64,000 bases of DNA from Termitomyces sp. T153 (GCA_018296165.2 JACKQL020000002.1:1860001-1924000); one strand, 5' to 3'. Counted from the first letter of the stretch, positions 46,485 to 58,300 are shown. The notes: generated by a model from the sequence alone, not told the origin. Made by a program: numbers and translations.

Positions 46485-49400
46485 ATCCCAAAATTGATAC
46501 AAAGGGCCGCGGTACCCCGACCAGCAATGTTTGAGGTCCCCGACCAACTCCGCCACCACTCTGGACTCATCCGCTACCACTCTGACGTCCAACTCTGCCG
46601 ACCCCGGAAGCCTCAACATTAAAATCGTCAGCGCCATTCCCTTTGCACGCCTTCTACAAGATGGCACCCCTGCCTTCCAGCTACAAATCATGCCAGCCCT
46701 ACCCAAGGAGCACCTCCACACAGGGACCACCGCGCTGGAGAGCAAGATGGAGGAACAGATCCTATCCAAAGTAGTTCCCCCAGAGTATCATGAGTTCGCT
46801 GACATGTTCTCTGAAGGGAGTGCCAAAGAACTTCCCCCACACCGCTCCTACAACCACAAGATCGACCTCAAGGAAGGTACCTCACCCCCGTTTGGCAAGA
46901 TCTACAACATGTCTGAGGTCGAGCTCCAAGCCTTGAAGGAATACCTTGACGACATGCTCGGCAAGGGCTTCATATGCCCATTGATCTCTGCCACTGGCGC
47001 TCTGGTCCTGTTCACCAAGAAGAAGGACGGGTCCCTCCGACTCTGTGTGGATTATCAGGGGCTCAACAAAGTCACCAAAAAGAACCAGTATCCCCTCCCC
47101 TTGATCGGAGACCTTGTTGATCGTCTCCGCAGTGCCAAGATTTACACAAAGATAGACCTCCGCTCTGGCTACAACAACGTCTGGATTGCTCTGGGACATG
47201 AATGGAAGACCGCCTTTTGCACCCACTATGGCCTCTTTGAGTACCTCGTAATGCCCTTCGGAATGACTAACTCCCCCGCCACTTTTCAGTACTTCATGAA
47301 CGACATCTTCCACAACATGAATGACGTTTTCATTATTGTATACCTGGACAACATTCTGATCTACTCAAATTTGCTGAGGGAACATCTGGAGCACATCTGC
47401 CGCATTTTAGAACGACTCCGAGAGTACCACCTTCATGCCAAACCCAAGAAATGCTCCTTTCACACAATGGAGGTCGAATATCTCAGAGTCGTTGTCACCC
47501 CTGATGGCATGCGCATGGACCCCACCAAGGTCGATGCAGTACTCAACTGGCCCCCACCGCGGAACGTCAAGGAGGTACAATCATTCCTGGGGTTTGCTAA
47601 CTTTTATTGCTGTTTCATCGACAACTACTCCGGGATCACCAAACCCCTCAACCGACTCATGCGGAAGGACACCCCTTGGGATTGGAACAGCAAGTGCCAG
47701 AGCGTATTCCTCCTCCTGAAGAGGGCCTTCACCTCCGCTCCGATCCTCTGCCATTTTGACCCCTCCCTGCCAATCATGCTTGAGTGCGATGCCTCTGACT
47801 ACGCTATCGCTGGAATACTCTCCCTGTTGGACTTGGGGGGCAAAGATCTCCATCCCGTCGCCTTCTACACCCAATCGATGATCCCAGCGGAACTCAACTA
47901 CAACATCTACGACAAAGAACTCCTCGCAATCGTTGAAGCCTTCCATCAGTAGCGGGCCTACCTTGAGGGGTCCCCGCACCGCATCCAAGTATACTCCGAC
48001 CACAACAATCTGCAATACTTCACAACCACAAAACAGCTCAGCCGCCGCCAAGCCCGATGGTCTGAAACCCTCTCGGAGTACAACTTCACCATCCACTACC
48101 ACCCCAGGCGACTCGGCGCGAAGCCCGATGCCCTCACTCAAAGATCTGACGTATACCCAAAAAAGTCATTCAAAGCTGAACGGAATGCATTCAACCATCG
48201 AGTGGTAATCCCCCCAAACATCTACATGCCATGCTGATTTTAAATGAAGAAGGAATCCTCCAACAAATCAGAAATTTGCCCCTGGACTCCTTCTTCACCC
48301 AGCATGACCCCTGCAACAACCCCGAAGAGTCAAGCGCTGGGAACCCCTTTTTGCTGTCTCTGGACCACCGCCTCCTGCTCTGGAGTGGACAAATTTACGC
48401 CCCGGACCACAAGTCCATACGCCTCGACATACTCCAGCAGCACCATGACCATAAGCTCTGAGGGCATCCAGGAATTTGTAAGACCCTTCAACTCATCTCC
48501 TGGACTTACTTCTGGCCAGGAATGAAAAATGATGTCACGCAATACGTAAGGGCCTGCAAACCCTGCCTCTGAGCCAAGGTACCCCGTCACCGCCCCCACA
48601 GATTGTTGAAACCCCTCCCCATTGGCCGCCGCCCCTGGTCCTCCCTATCAATGGATCATATTGTTGAACTCCCTGATTCCGAAGGTTTCAATGTGATCCT
48701 CATCGTTGTTTGCCGCCTCACCAAGCAAGCCCTCTTCATCCCCTGCCACACCACCAACAATGCTCCGGAGTTTGCCAAACTGTTTCTTAAACACGTATTC
48801 TCCAAGCATGGAGTCCCAGACAACATCGTCTCCGACTGCAGACCCCTGTTTGTATCCCACTTTTGGCAGTCGCTATGCAGGGCACTCAAGATCAAAACCA
48901 ACCTCTCCACTGCCTATCATCCGGAGACTGACGGACAAACAGAACGAGTGAACCAGATGCTGGAGCAGTATCTCCACCTATACGTTAACTATTTACAGAA
49001 TGACTGGCGCACAGAACTCCCCCTTGCCGAATTCACCTACAACAACATGCCCCACTTCGCCACTGGAGTCTCCCCCTTCTACACCAACAAAGGCTATAAC
49101 CCCCGACTCACCCTGTCCCTGAAGGACATCCCCTCCCATGCCGCCCACAAAGTTGCCGAGGACCTCCGATCCCTTCACCAATTTCTCTGGGACGAGATCA
49201 ACACCGCCAATCGAGCCTACTCCAAATATGCCAATACCCGATGCGACCCCACCCCCGACTGGCCTCCTGGCACCTTGGTTTGGCTCGATTGACGCAACCT
49301 CAGGACCCGGAGGCCCTCCATCAAACTAGACCACAAGTGCCTTGGTCCTTTCAAAGTCCTCTGGAAGGTCTCCACGCATGCCTATAAACTCAACCTACCT

Positions 49401-49674
49401 CCGGGCTTGAAAGGCCTCCACCCCGTGTTCCACGTTTGACTCCTCAAAAAACATGCCTCAGACTCCTTCCCCGGCCAGCACCCCAGCCAACCACCCCCCG
49501 TTGAGGTCGAGGATGAGTACCGCTACGAGGTTGACCAGATTCTTGACTCCCGCTTGGTCCGCGGACGACCCCAGTACTTGGTCTGCTGGAAAGGCTACAG
49601 ACCCAAGGACGACACATGGGAGCCCCGAAAAAACCTTGACGGAGCCCCCGACAAACTCTGGAACTTCCATTGAC
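46485..49674 (+). pseudogene. Outer reverse transcriptase, RNase H, integrase and chromodomain (inactivated)
   Basis: The RT is open from before 46531 to 47949: SLRLCVDYQGLNKVTKKNQY, LRSGYNNVWIALGHEWKTAF, LVMPFGMTNSPATFQYFMND and VYLDNILIYS. The second Asp of the YxDD box is Asn (codon 47350-47352, GACAAC for GACGAC). RNase H starts LECDASDYAIAGILS and is cut by TAG 47950-47952. It continues as [20 protein letters not shown]. The integrase (about 48450-49290) has SMDHIVELPDSEGFNVILIV, VPDNIVSDCRPLFVSHFWQS (first Asp present; second within SDCRP) and AYHPETDGQTERVNQMLEQY (Glu present). After more stops a chromodomain closes the protein: [20 protein letters not shown], then [18 protein letters not shown]. 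Domain order and chromodomain place it among chromoviruses. Confidence 0.9.
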
Positions 49675-49934
49675 AACACTCCACCAAGCCCCGGGACCTC
49701 TGGGACTAGCAAGTGCAGATGGCATCAGTGGGCATAACCCCCGCCTCTAGATTTATCAGGGATTCAACTCCTACAAGTACTTTCCTATGTGTTTTCACTT
49801 ACCTTGCCCCCCGCTCATTCTGAAAACTTCTCATGCTCAGTAGGAATGCAGAGTCCAATGCTAATAGGGCTACAAATACAGAATATAGGAACAAGGGAGC
49901 GTGGGGCAACAAGACACCAAAATCCAGAAAGCCC

Positions 49935-51595
49935 CTACTCCCCCTCCCCCCCCGAGTCTGCCTCCACGATCCTTCCCACCAGATCCACCTCCAGCTGCGC
50001 TACTACCATTGCCAGGACTTTGGGATGCCCCGGGAGTGGCTCCGCCACATCCACCGCCACCTCCCACCACACTCCGGGGTCTGCTGTTGCCCTCCACTGA
50101 TGTCCCGCCAGCAGACACCCCATCTGCGTGACCCCCTGCCCCAACTCCGGTGGGAGATCCCTGGGCATCCTCACCAACCTGTCGTGAATGGACCCCAGCA
50201 CTGCTGATGCTCTGTTGAGGAGGATGCAATGCTCCCTGGCCCAGTCTATGGAATTGAATGTCAGCTCGTAGTAAACGGGAAATGAAGGGAGCACTTATGG
50301 AGCACTCCCTGCCACCCCAAGGCCGCCTTGTTGGCAAGCCACTCTTCCCACTGCTGCACCCTCTCTGCCATTGCTTGGGTCACCTCTGCACTGGGCCCCC
50401 ACTGAGTTCCCCATGTTCCCGACCCCTCCAATTGTTGCCCCGCCACCTGCGCCTGCACCTCCAACGGCCTCATGTGTGCTCGCAACTCTTGAAGCTGCAA
50501 CAATCGCTCTGTGGCAGTCCCCACGGCAATATCCTTATCCCTACGCACCAAGTCCCATTCCTTCTGAGCCTTGTCCAGTTCCCTCCAAAACCCATCCCTC
50601 TCCTCCCCCACTCTACGGACCTCCTCCCCACATGCGGCCAACAACCTCTCCAACTCCTCTGCCCAACGCTGCAGGAAAGCCTTGACGATCAACCACAATC
50701 CTCCCGCAGACGGCTCAACCAAGGTCCCAGAAGTCAGGGAATACACTATAGGACTGGGAGAGCCCGCCAACGCTGGCTCCCCCCATGCCCACTTGCTAGG
50801 CCCCACCTCCAGCAAGGGGGATGCCCTCCGTTTACTCTTGTTGCGCATCGTGGGGGCCCCCTCCCTCCGCCCACCCTGCAGGGGCCCAATCTTCATTGGG
50901 GGCCACCCCGTGCCAACCCCCCCCTCTACCCCGGAACCCCTCCCTGAGACCCTGCCCCTCCGACCCTCCTCCAACTGCATTGCAACCCACTCATGATCCC
51001 ACCTCTGTTCTGCTGCAATGCAAGCAGCACGCCAACTCAGAGTGACAGAGCACTTCTTATGCCGCAAGCAACATGGGAGACACACTGACATATCCCGCCA
51101 CACCCCCGGCATGGGCTCCTCGAACTCGCACTGTTCACCCTGCCAGGTACAGAACATGCACTAGAAACGTGGGTTAGTTTGATAGGGAAGGAACATGTCA
51201 ATGACGCACCGGGGCCACCACCTGACACCACTCCAATGTTGGGGGACCTCTTGCTTGCCCCGCGGCCTCTGCAAAGTACTCCAGCGTCATGTCCGCCTGC
51301 GTGACTCTCGACCCTGTAGGGATGGGGCAGACCACCCCGGGGGCCATACCAGACCTGGAGCAAGAAGCAAGGACCATCTCCCCCGCCGACTGCGCTGGAA
51401 CCTCCCCCAACGTAGGCCCCAAAGGGCCTGCCACCACCACCAACAACTCTGACGGGGCTTATTCAAGTACTTCGGCCATGACAAGTAAGAGACGGTACTC
51501 ATGACTATGGTACATTGCCTGCACCCGCCTACGGTCTCACCGACCCTCAGAGTCCTCTGAGGAAGAGGTTGAGGTATGTGCCAATGGGGAGGGGG
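49935..51595 (-). pseudogene. Antisense Zn2Cys6/coiled-coil gene of Outer, exon 1 split by Gypsy2
   Basis: This gene runs against pol in the space between the chromodomain and the 3' LTR. Exon 1 starts at ATG 62790-62788, runs to 62760 and resumes at 51595 after the Gypsy2 insertion; without Gypsy2 it reads MSSSAYSPAAS and onward. Exon 2 is 51448-51210, exon 3 is 51160-50299 and exon 4 is 50245-49935. Exon 3 begins with CMFCTWQGEQC, followed after 15 residues by CLPCCLRHKKC. This is a CX2CX6CX15CX2CX6C array, the spacing of a fungal Zn2Cys6 cluster with a slightly long linker. A Lys/Arg patch and a charged coiled-coil-like region follow (VKAFLQRWAEELERLLAACG, WLANKAALGWQGVL). The donor of the last intron reads AT instead of GT (50298-50297). 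The donor of exon 1 is also weak, so exon 1 end is approximate. The gene is not functional here. Confidence 0.65.
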
Positions 51596-51599
51596 ACGC

Positions 51600-52648
51600 T
51601 GATGAGCCCCAGTTATCGCTGAGCACCTTTTTCGGCGGCAGCTGACTACTTCGAATTTGACACAAGTCACAACACTCAGCGCACGGGACTTAGCCCTAAG
51701 ATGGGACCGAAGCACAAGACTCTAGTGGCCACGAGACTTATTGATCACGGGGAACATCACGCGAAGCCTGGAACGTGGGCCTAGACCATCAAGGCCTAGA
51801 CCCTCTTGGCGACGATTATTAGCGACCTTAGCGATCCTGGCGACAAAACGGCGTTCCTTGACTATATATGGACATATTACCAGACGCGTACCTTTTTACT
51901 ATCATTCCACTTGTCGAGCTTACCAACATCCCTGAACGGCGTTCTTACTTCAGGTATTGACATCGGACTCGTTCTCTTTTTGGTTCTTATTAGCAATTAG
52001 TCGTCGCCAAGGCCTCCCCTATGACCTTTTACTTAGTTACGGACTGACGCCTGGCACGCAACCTAAACACAGTGGCAGACGCCGCCGCTAGTGGCGCTTA
52101 ATTGCTTACCTTCCCTTACTATACTTCGAGAGTGTATAAATACTGCCTGTATATAGACACCCGACGAGGGAATTTCATCAACACATCACCATCGTATTAC
52201 TCCTCCATCTATAAGCTACTAGCTTAAAGATTCCATTCGCCTCACCCCTTTCCCTTATCTCGTCTTCGACTTTGGGTTCGCAACAAACCTCTTCAACCTC
52301 GACCTCGACTTAGTGTGGTACCGATTACGGGTGCCTATTAGCGTTATTTCAATTTAGTGACGCTAGCAATTGCGGCTAGCGATAAGTTTACGTTCGTCCG
52401 TCGATCTTAGTTTTACTCTTACCGCCATCTCCCTCCTTTATTCGCCCCGCCCCCGTTTCAGTTTCGCTGCGACTATCGTTAGCAGTAGCGATTCTTTTCG
52501 ACTTCACCTCCTTGCCACCACTTTCGCTCTAGTTCTCTGGGACGGTTACTGACTCGCCCTCAATTATTAACTTCCTACTGCCAGCTATCCTATCTAGTGA
52601 CAAGTGTTAGGTTTCCTGCACGGCACTAGGCGGCATAGGAGCACATCA
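51600..52648 (+). repeat. Gypsy2 5' LTR
   Basis: 1049 bp, ends TG/CA. It contains a TATAAAT box at 52135-52141. It is rich in CG, with frequent TAGCGA and GCGAC words. It differs from the 3' LTR at, for example, 51724 (G against A) and in a short GACGAGGG/GACCATCG patch near 52163. Confidence 0.95.
52135..52141 (+). promoter_or_regulatory. TATA box of the Gypsy2 LTR
   Basis: TATAAAT followed by ACTGCCTGTA. The same block is at 62246-62252 in the 3' LTR and is conserved in the CpG-free solo LTRs, which suggests a functional core promoter. Confidence 0.55.
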
Positions 52649-52672
52649 TTTTGGAGCCCACCGCGAGGGCTG
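52649..52672 (+). other. Probable primer-binding region of Gypsy2
   Basis: Directly after the LTR comes TTTTGGAGCCCACCGCGAGG. A TGGAGCCC... site would pair with a tRNA 3' end (CCA terminus); the tRNA species is not identified. AGCCC and GGGCT can also pair as a small hairpin. The 13-mer CATTTTGGAGCCC recurs at 59447-59459. Confidence 0.45.
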
Positions 52673-53004
52673 TTTAGAAGTTAACCATTCCGCCAGAAAC
52701 AAGAGCTCACGCGAAACGTCGCTTGAAAAACCCTTTTGAACCACCCCGGTCTTCCATTTCGACCCCTCGGCATTCTTCGCCAGCAGCCCGTCCTCGACCC
52801 CTTGCCGACGAACTCGAAACCGCTAAAAACCTTCGCGACGTTAGCGAAATCCTTGCCGACTTCCCAGGCGCTCTCATTGAAAGTTTTCTCGACGCGCCGC
52901 TTTCACCGTTAACCCCAACCGACTCTATATTCTTCCCCGAAGCCCACTCTATTCCCGTATCACCAACTATCCCCCGTCCTCCGCTAAATCCGACAACCGT
53001 TAAC

Positions 53005-55377
53005 ATGAACAACGATCCCGTTGCTCGGCGCGCTAGAATGCCGCCTCGCAATGACACTACGGCACCTAAGTGGGATGAGAGTCGCCCTAGGGAACTCCCC
53101 CAATACTTCAAAGAACTGGAATATCTCTTCGCTGATTGCGGTATCACTGACGACACACAAAAGAAAGAATACGCGTCTCGATATGTTTCCTATGACACGG
53201 CGGAGACTTGGCTTGGCTTACCTGAATTTGGCGACAATATTATGGTCGACAACGATGCTCCTCGACCCTACAATTACCAGGAATGGAAAGCGGCAGTGCT
53301 TAGGTTGTACCCTGGCGCTGACGCTAGTGCTCGTTATAATCTTGGCGATCTGGAACGACTAGTGAACCAGTCTTTCAACAGCGGCTTAGCGACTTTGGGA
53401 AGGTTCTCTGACTACTACCGGGACTTCCAACGTATTGCTAGATGGTTACTCGCTAACGGCAAGCTCTATCGTAACGAGGAACGTCGCTTGTTCCAACAAG
53501 GTATCCCCACATCGCTATGGTCTAAAGTCGTCCGCCGCCTCAAAATCACCCTTCCCGATCACCATCCTGAGGACCCTTACGATGTTGACCAAGTCTTCGA
53601 AGGCGCTAAGTGGGTTCTAAAAGGAACGGACACTTCTACGGCTAAGACCAGCCATGGCACCACCGGCATCCATTCGTCATCGCCCATCGCTAACCCGCCG
53701 ACCGTCCCTTCGCCGGCACCTAAGCAAGAAGCATTGGAATTAGCGACCACTACCGCAATCGTCAGCGCCTTGGAACGTTTGGAAGCCCTTCTAACCAGCG
53801 GTAACGCCCAACCTCGCCAACAGTTCGCTAACAACACTTGCCACTTCTGCGGGGAAATAGGTCACACTATGGTCCGAGGCACTTGTATTAAGCTGGAGCA
53901 AATGATCAGACAGGGTAAGATCCGTCGTAACGCCGAAGGCAAGATCATTTTACCGTCTGGCGCCATGATTCCCAACTATTCCGGCAAGCGACTATACATT
54001 GAACGCATCGAGGAATGGCACCGGCTTAATCCAGGACAAATCGTTACAGGCAGACTGTCTTCCAACGCTAACCCAGACCCAGAGCAGGCGGCAATGCAGC
54101 AGTCGCTAATACACGAGGTAATGCAACAGGACGTCGCCACAGGCCGAGTGCTAAGCAAGGAAGAACGGATCGAGGCTTTGGAACGCGAGCTATTTGCACT
54201 CCGGCGAAACGGCGAAAAATTCGACGGCGTACAAGTCCCCCGAGCGACTTACCGACCAGCAAGTGATGCTTCAAAGGCAACGCCCTCGACCAGTGACCCT
54301 CCGGCAACTTCCACCCCTTCTGATTCAGCCCCAGTTCCTGCCACTAAGCCTGCTGACAAAGGCAAAGCACCTGAACGCACCGTCGCTAAGGAACAACCGT
54401 CTGTCGCTAAGGAACCGGTGGCTCAGCCTCCTATTCATCCATTTTCTGGCCTCCCTAGTCGCTACGCCCCACCCGCTAACCGGAATTTCGCTGCTCCCGA
54501 CAAAGCTAACGACGGCGCATATCGAACGATGCCACCCATCTACGACATCGAGCAATCCAAAGCGGTTTTCGAACGAGTCTTACGCACCCAGGTTACGATA
54601 TCGGTTGGCGAACTTTGTTCTGTATCCCAGGACATCAGGAATCAGTTTAGGACAGCGGTTACGCCCAAACGATCGGTTGGCGCTAGCGTTAATGCAGTTC
54701 AGGACTCCAGCGACATTTTTGAAGAAATTTTGCCGACGTTCGCTATCGAAGAACCTCAGTTTTCGCTTGGGTCAAACGCTGATACCGCTAAAGGACTTAC
54801 CGCGGACAAGGCACCACTCGCTTCAGTCGACCCTGTCGAGGCCTATATTGATGCGCTATCCCCCGGAGAAGAGCCTGTGGTACTCACTGTCGCTAAGGAA
54901 TCTCAGTCACTTCGTACCGTCATGATGTTGATCGACAATAAAGAGGAAGTCGAATGCATTCACGACAGCGGTTCTCAGATTATTTCGATGTCCGCCGAAA
55001 TCGCTAGCGACATTGGCTTATCCTATGACCCCAACATCGTGCTAAACATGCAGAGCGCCAACGGTACCACGGATCGATCACTGGGACTAGCTAGAAACGT
55101 ACCATGCACGATTGGCGATGTGACGGTCTATCTTCAAATTCACGTTTTACGGTCTCCCGCCTACGACATCCTACTCGGTCGCCCATTCGACGTATTAACC
55201 CGAAGTACGGTTAATACCATTAGCGACATCGAAACAACTATAACAATTACGGACCCCAATACTGGTCTCCGGCGCACTATCCCTACCTTTCCACGCGGCA
55301 AATCTAAGAGAAACAGCCGTCAAAATGTTCGCTTCGAAACAGAGGCACCCCGTTGCTTTCATCGCCCGAGGCAATGA
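53005..55377 (+). CDS. Gypsy2 Gag with C-terminal aspartic protease
   Basis: From the first ATG (53005) the frame gives 790 aa, but it is open without any ATG back to 52678. The upstream part (PRPLADELETAKNLRDVSEI) looks coding, so a non-AUG start or a spliced leader is possible. The capsid region holds RELPQYFKELEYLFADCGIT and QSFNSGLATLGRFSDYYRDF. A zinc knuckle variant CHFCGEIGHTMVRGTC (CX2CX4HX6C, two residues longer than usual) lies near 53840-53890. A Ser/Pro/Ala linker follows. The protease has the active-site loop IHDSGSQIISM (Asp codon 54964-54966) and the strand PAYDILLGRPFDVLTR. Stop TGA is at 55375. Gag and protease are thus fused and RT is in the next frame. Confidence 0.88.
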   Translation: MNNDPVARRARMPPRNDTTAPKWDESRPRELPQYFKELEYLFADCGITDDTQKKEYASRYVSYDTAETWLGLPEFGDNIMVDNDAPRPYNYQEWKAAVLRLYPGADASARYNLGDLERLVNQSFNSGLATLGRFSDYYRDFQRIARWLLANGKLYRNEERRLFQQGIPTSLWSKVVRRLKITLPDHHPEDPYDVDQVFEGAKWVLKGTDTSTAKTSHGTTGIHSSSPIANPPTVPSPAPKQEALELATTTAIVSALERLEALLTSGNAQPRQQFANNTCHFCGEIGHTMVRGTCIKLEQMIRQGKIRRNAEGKIILPSGAMIPNYSGKRLYIERIEEWHRLNPGQIVTGRLSSNANPDPEQAAMQQSLIHEVMQQDVATGRVLSKEERIEALERELFALRRNGEKFDGVQVPRATYRPASDASKATPSTSDPPATSTPSDSAPVPATKPADKGKAPERTVAKEQPSVAKEPVAQPPIHPFSGLPSRYAPPANRNFAAPDKANDGAYRTMPPIYDIEQSKAVFERVLRTQVTISVGELCSVSQDIRNQFRTAVTPKRSVGASVNAVQDSSDIFEEILPTFAIEEPQFSLGSNADTAKGLTADKAPLASVDPVEAYIDALSPGEEPVVLTVAKESQSLRTVMMLIDNKEEVECIHDSGSQIISMSAEIASDIGLSYDPNIVLNMQSANGTTDRSLGLARNVPCTIGDVTVYLQIHVLRSPAYDILLGRPFDVLTRSTVNTISDIETTITITDPNTGLRRTIPTFPRGKSKRNSRQNVRFETEAPRCFHRPRQ

Positions 55378-58300
55378 AGAAGATAGCGACATAGTGATCG
55401 TTATCAGCTATGACCATTTAACTGGTCTAGCGACGTGTATAGCTTCTTGTGATTTGGACCAAGACGTTTTGCTTACCGATTCTAACACACAGACTAATCC
55501 CGCGCTAGCATACCTTTACGCTACGGCTAGCGACATTTCTGATTTGTCCCTTCCACCTCGTTCTTATTTCGTTTCTACTGATACCTCTAATCCCTCGATT
55601 CTTGGACAGACTTTGCCCTTTGATACATGTGTTATGGACACTACCCCCACCTATGTTAACATCCCATTCCCCGCTCAGTATGTCGCTAACGAACCTCCTA
55701 AGCGGAAAGGAGTACAGGTCAAGAAGAAGTACAAACCCGTAGTCATGAAAACCAAACCGGTCGCCAGCCATGTTAGCGAAGACTTTCGAATCGAGCGTCA
55801 AGTTATAGGCGATCCACTAGCGACCATTCCGCCGCTTAACCCAAACCCGCCACCTTTCGTCCCGACGAAGCGATTCACCAGGGAGCGTCAAGCGAAATTG
55901 GTCAGCGACCACGACATTGGGTTCCTCACTAGCGACGAAATCAACGTATTGGTCGACATGGTCGCCAAGCAAGAAAAAGCCTTCGCTTGGGAAGATTCCG
56001 AACGAGGAAGTTTGCGCCCCGACTTCTTTCCGCCAGTACGCATACCAACAATTCCGCATGTACCTTGGGTTCAGCACAATCGCCCCATACCCCCGGGACT
56101 AGAAAAGGAAGTATGCGAAATTATTCGCGACAAGATCAGCGCCGGCGTCTATGAACCCTCGAATTCCGCTTATCGCTCGCGATGGTTTTGCGTTCTCAAG
56201 AAAAACGGTAAGCTCAGGATTGTACACAGTCTAGAGCCGCTCAACCGTGTCACCATTCGCCATTCTGGAGTACCACCTTTTCCAGATCACGTCGCCGAAT
56301 CATTCGCTGGACGCATTTGTGGTGCCACTCTCGACCTCTACGTTGGCTACGACGAACGACTTATCGACCCAGCATCACGCGACTTAACGACATTCCAGAC
56401 TCCGTTTGGCGCTCTTCGCTTAGTAACCTTGCCAATGGGGTGGACCAACTCTGTGCCTATATTTCACGACGACATTACCTTTATTCTGCAGCCGGAGATA
56501 CCCCACAACGTGCTCAGCTTTATCGATGACGTTGGCGCTAAAGGACCAAAGGACTGGAAGGTCGTTAATGGTAGACCCGCTAAGCATCCCGCTAATCCGC
56601 ACATCCGCCTAGCGCTCTGGGAGTTCTTTGAACTTCTTAACAGGATCCTTCAGCGGATGAAATATTGCGGTGGCACTTTTTCCGGTCACAAACTTGTTCT
56701 TTGCGCCCCGACCTTCAAGATTCTCGGTCACGTTTGTACTCCTAGTGGCCGAATCCCCGACGAAAGTCGCCTAGCGCTAATCGAGCGATGGGGTCCTTGC
56801 AAGTCACTATCGGAAGTCCGCGCCTTTTTAGGTACCGTTGGGGTGTTAAGGATCTTCGTCAAAAACTTCGCCCATCGAGCCCATAACTTGACGAAACTTA
56901 CTCGCATTGGCGTCCCTTTTGAGTTTGGTCCCGATCAGATTAACGCTCAGCGCGATCTCGTGAAGGCTTTACAAGACGCTAAGCCCCTTGTCCCTATCGA
57001 CTATGAATCACCTGACCCCGTCATCTTAGCGGTAGATACGTCATATATAGCGGTCGGATATTACCTTTGCCAGTGTGCTAGCGATAATCGCAAGGAGCGC
57101 CGCTACAATCGCTTCGGGTCAATTACGCTAAACGACAGAGAGGCACGATTCAGTCAGCCTAAGTTGGAGCTTTACGGCCTTTATCGAGCGCTACAAGCTT
57201 TACGGATGTACCTAATTGGCGTTAGGAACCTCATCATCGAAGTAGACGCTCGCTACATTAAGGGTATGCTTCAGAACCCCGATGTTCAACCTTCAGCTAG
57301 CATGAACCGCTGGATTGTGGCAATTCTGATGTTCCATTTCGAGTTGGTGCACGTCAAGGGAACTTTCCACGGCCCGGATGGGCTGTCGCGGCGCCCGCCA
57401 CAGCCTGATGATCCCCCTGTCGACGATAGCGACAACTCTGTCTATGAGGACTGGATTGATCGTTTGCATGGGTTCATACACCAGGTCCAGTTACCGCTGC
57501 CGCTCCTTCGCCATCTCTCAACGGGCGCACGTCGCTTATTCCCTGCTGCCGATCTCGGCTGTTCGCCTGCTTTAGCAACTTTCGCCAGCGACACCGACAC
57601 TGCTCCACGATTAGCGACTAGCGACGATATAACCCCCCTCCGAGACGATGGCACCACTACTTATAGCGACGTACCCCGCAGTGCTAAAGCTACCACCAAC
57701 GATGCCCGTATACTCTTAGTTAAGAAATGGCTTCACGACCTAATCCGACCCGAAGGCTTTAGTGACAAAGAATATGCCACTTTCGTTCGCTACGCATCTA
57801 TGTTTTTCGTTACGGGAGGCAAGCTTTGGCGAAGAAGTCGAGACGGTGCTCACAAGGTGTTCGTCCCTATGGCCAGTCGCTTACGGGTCTTGAAGGCGAT
57901 GCACGACGACTTGGGACACAGAGGCTTCTTCGCTACTCGCTCTGCTCTTCTAGAACGCTTTTGGTGGCCCCAAGTTAGCGCCGACATCATGTGGTACCTT
58001 AGGACCTGCCATCTCTGTCAGATACACCAGACAACTAAAGTGCTTATTCCGCCAACTGTCGCTACCCCGGCGCCTTTGTTCAGCAAGATATACGTCGATA
58101 CCATGTTCATGCCGCCCTCCAATAAGTTCAAGTACATCATCCAAGGACGTTGTTCGCTAACTCATTACCCGGAATTTCGCATGCTTAGCCGAGAAAACAC
58201 CGAAGCTATCGCCAAGTGGCTATACGAGGACGTCATTTGTCGTTGGGGAGCGCTTAGCGAAATCGTGACCGACAATGGACCCCCGATCCTAAAGGCGGTT

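Noticed and set aside
50258..50947. Long plus-strand open frame (229 codons) in Outer
   Set aside because: It is the Leu/Pro-rich shadow of exon 3 of the antisense gene, with no domain and no homologue in the other two elements in that orientation.
51462..51479. ATG at 51479 as start of the Outer antisense gene
   Set aside because: It meets a stop after six codons and lies in the intron between exon 1 and exon 2, as shown by comparison with the inverted element.
52370..52552. Open frame inside the Gypsy2 LTRs, repeated at 62481
   Set aside because: It lacks an ATG, is present only because the LTR is duplicated, and is broken in the older LTR copies.
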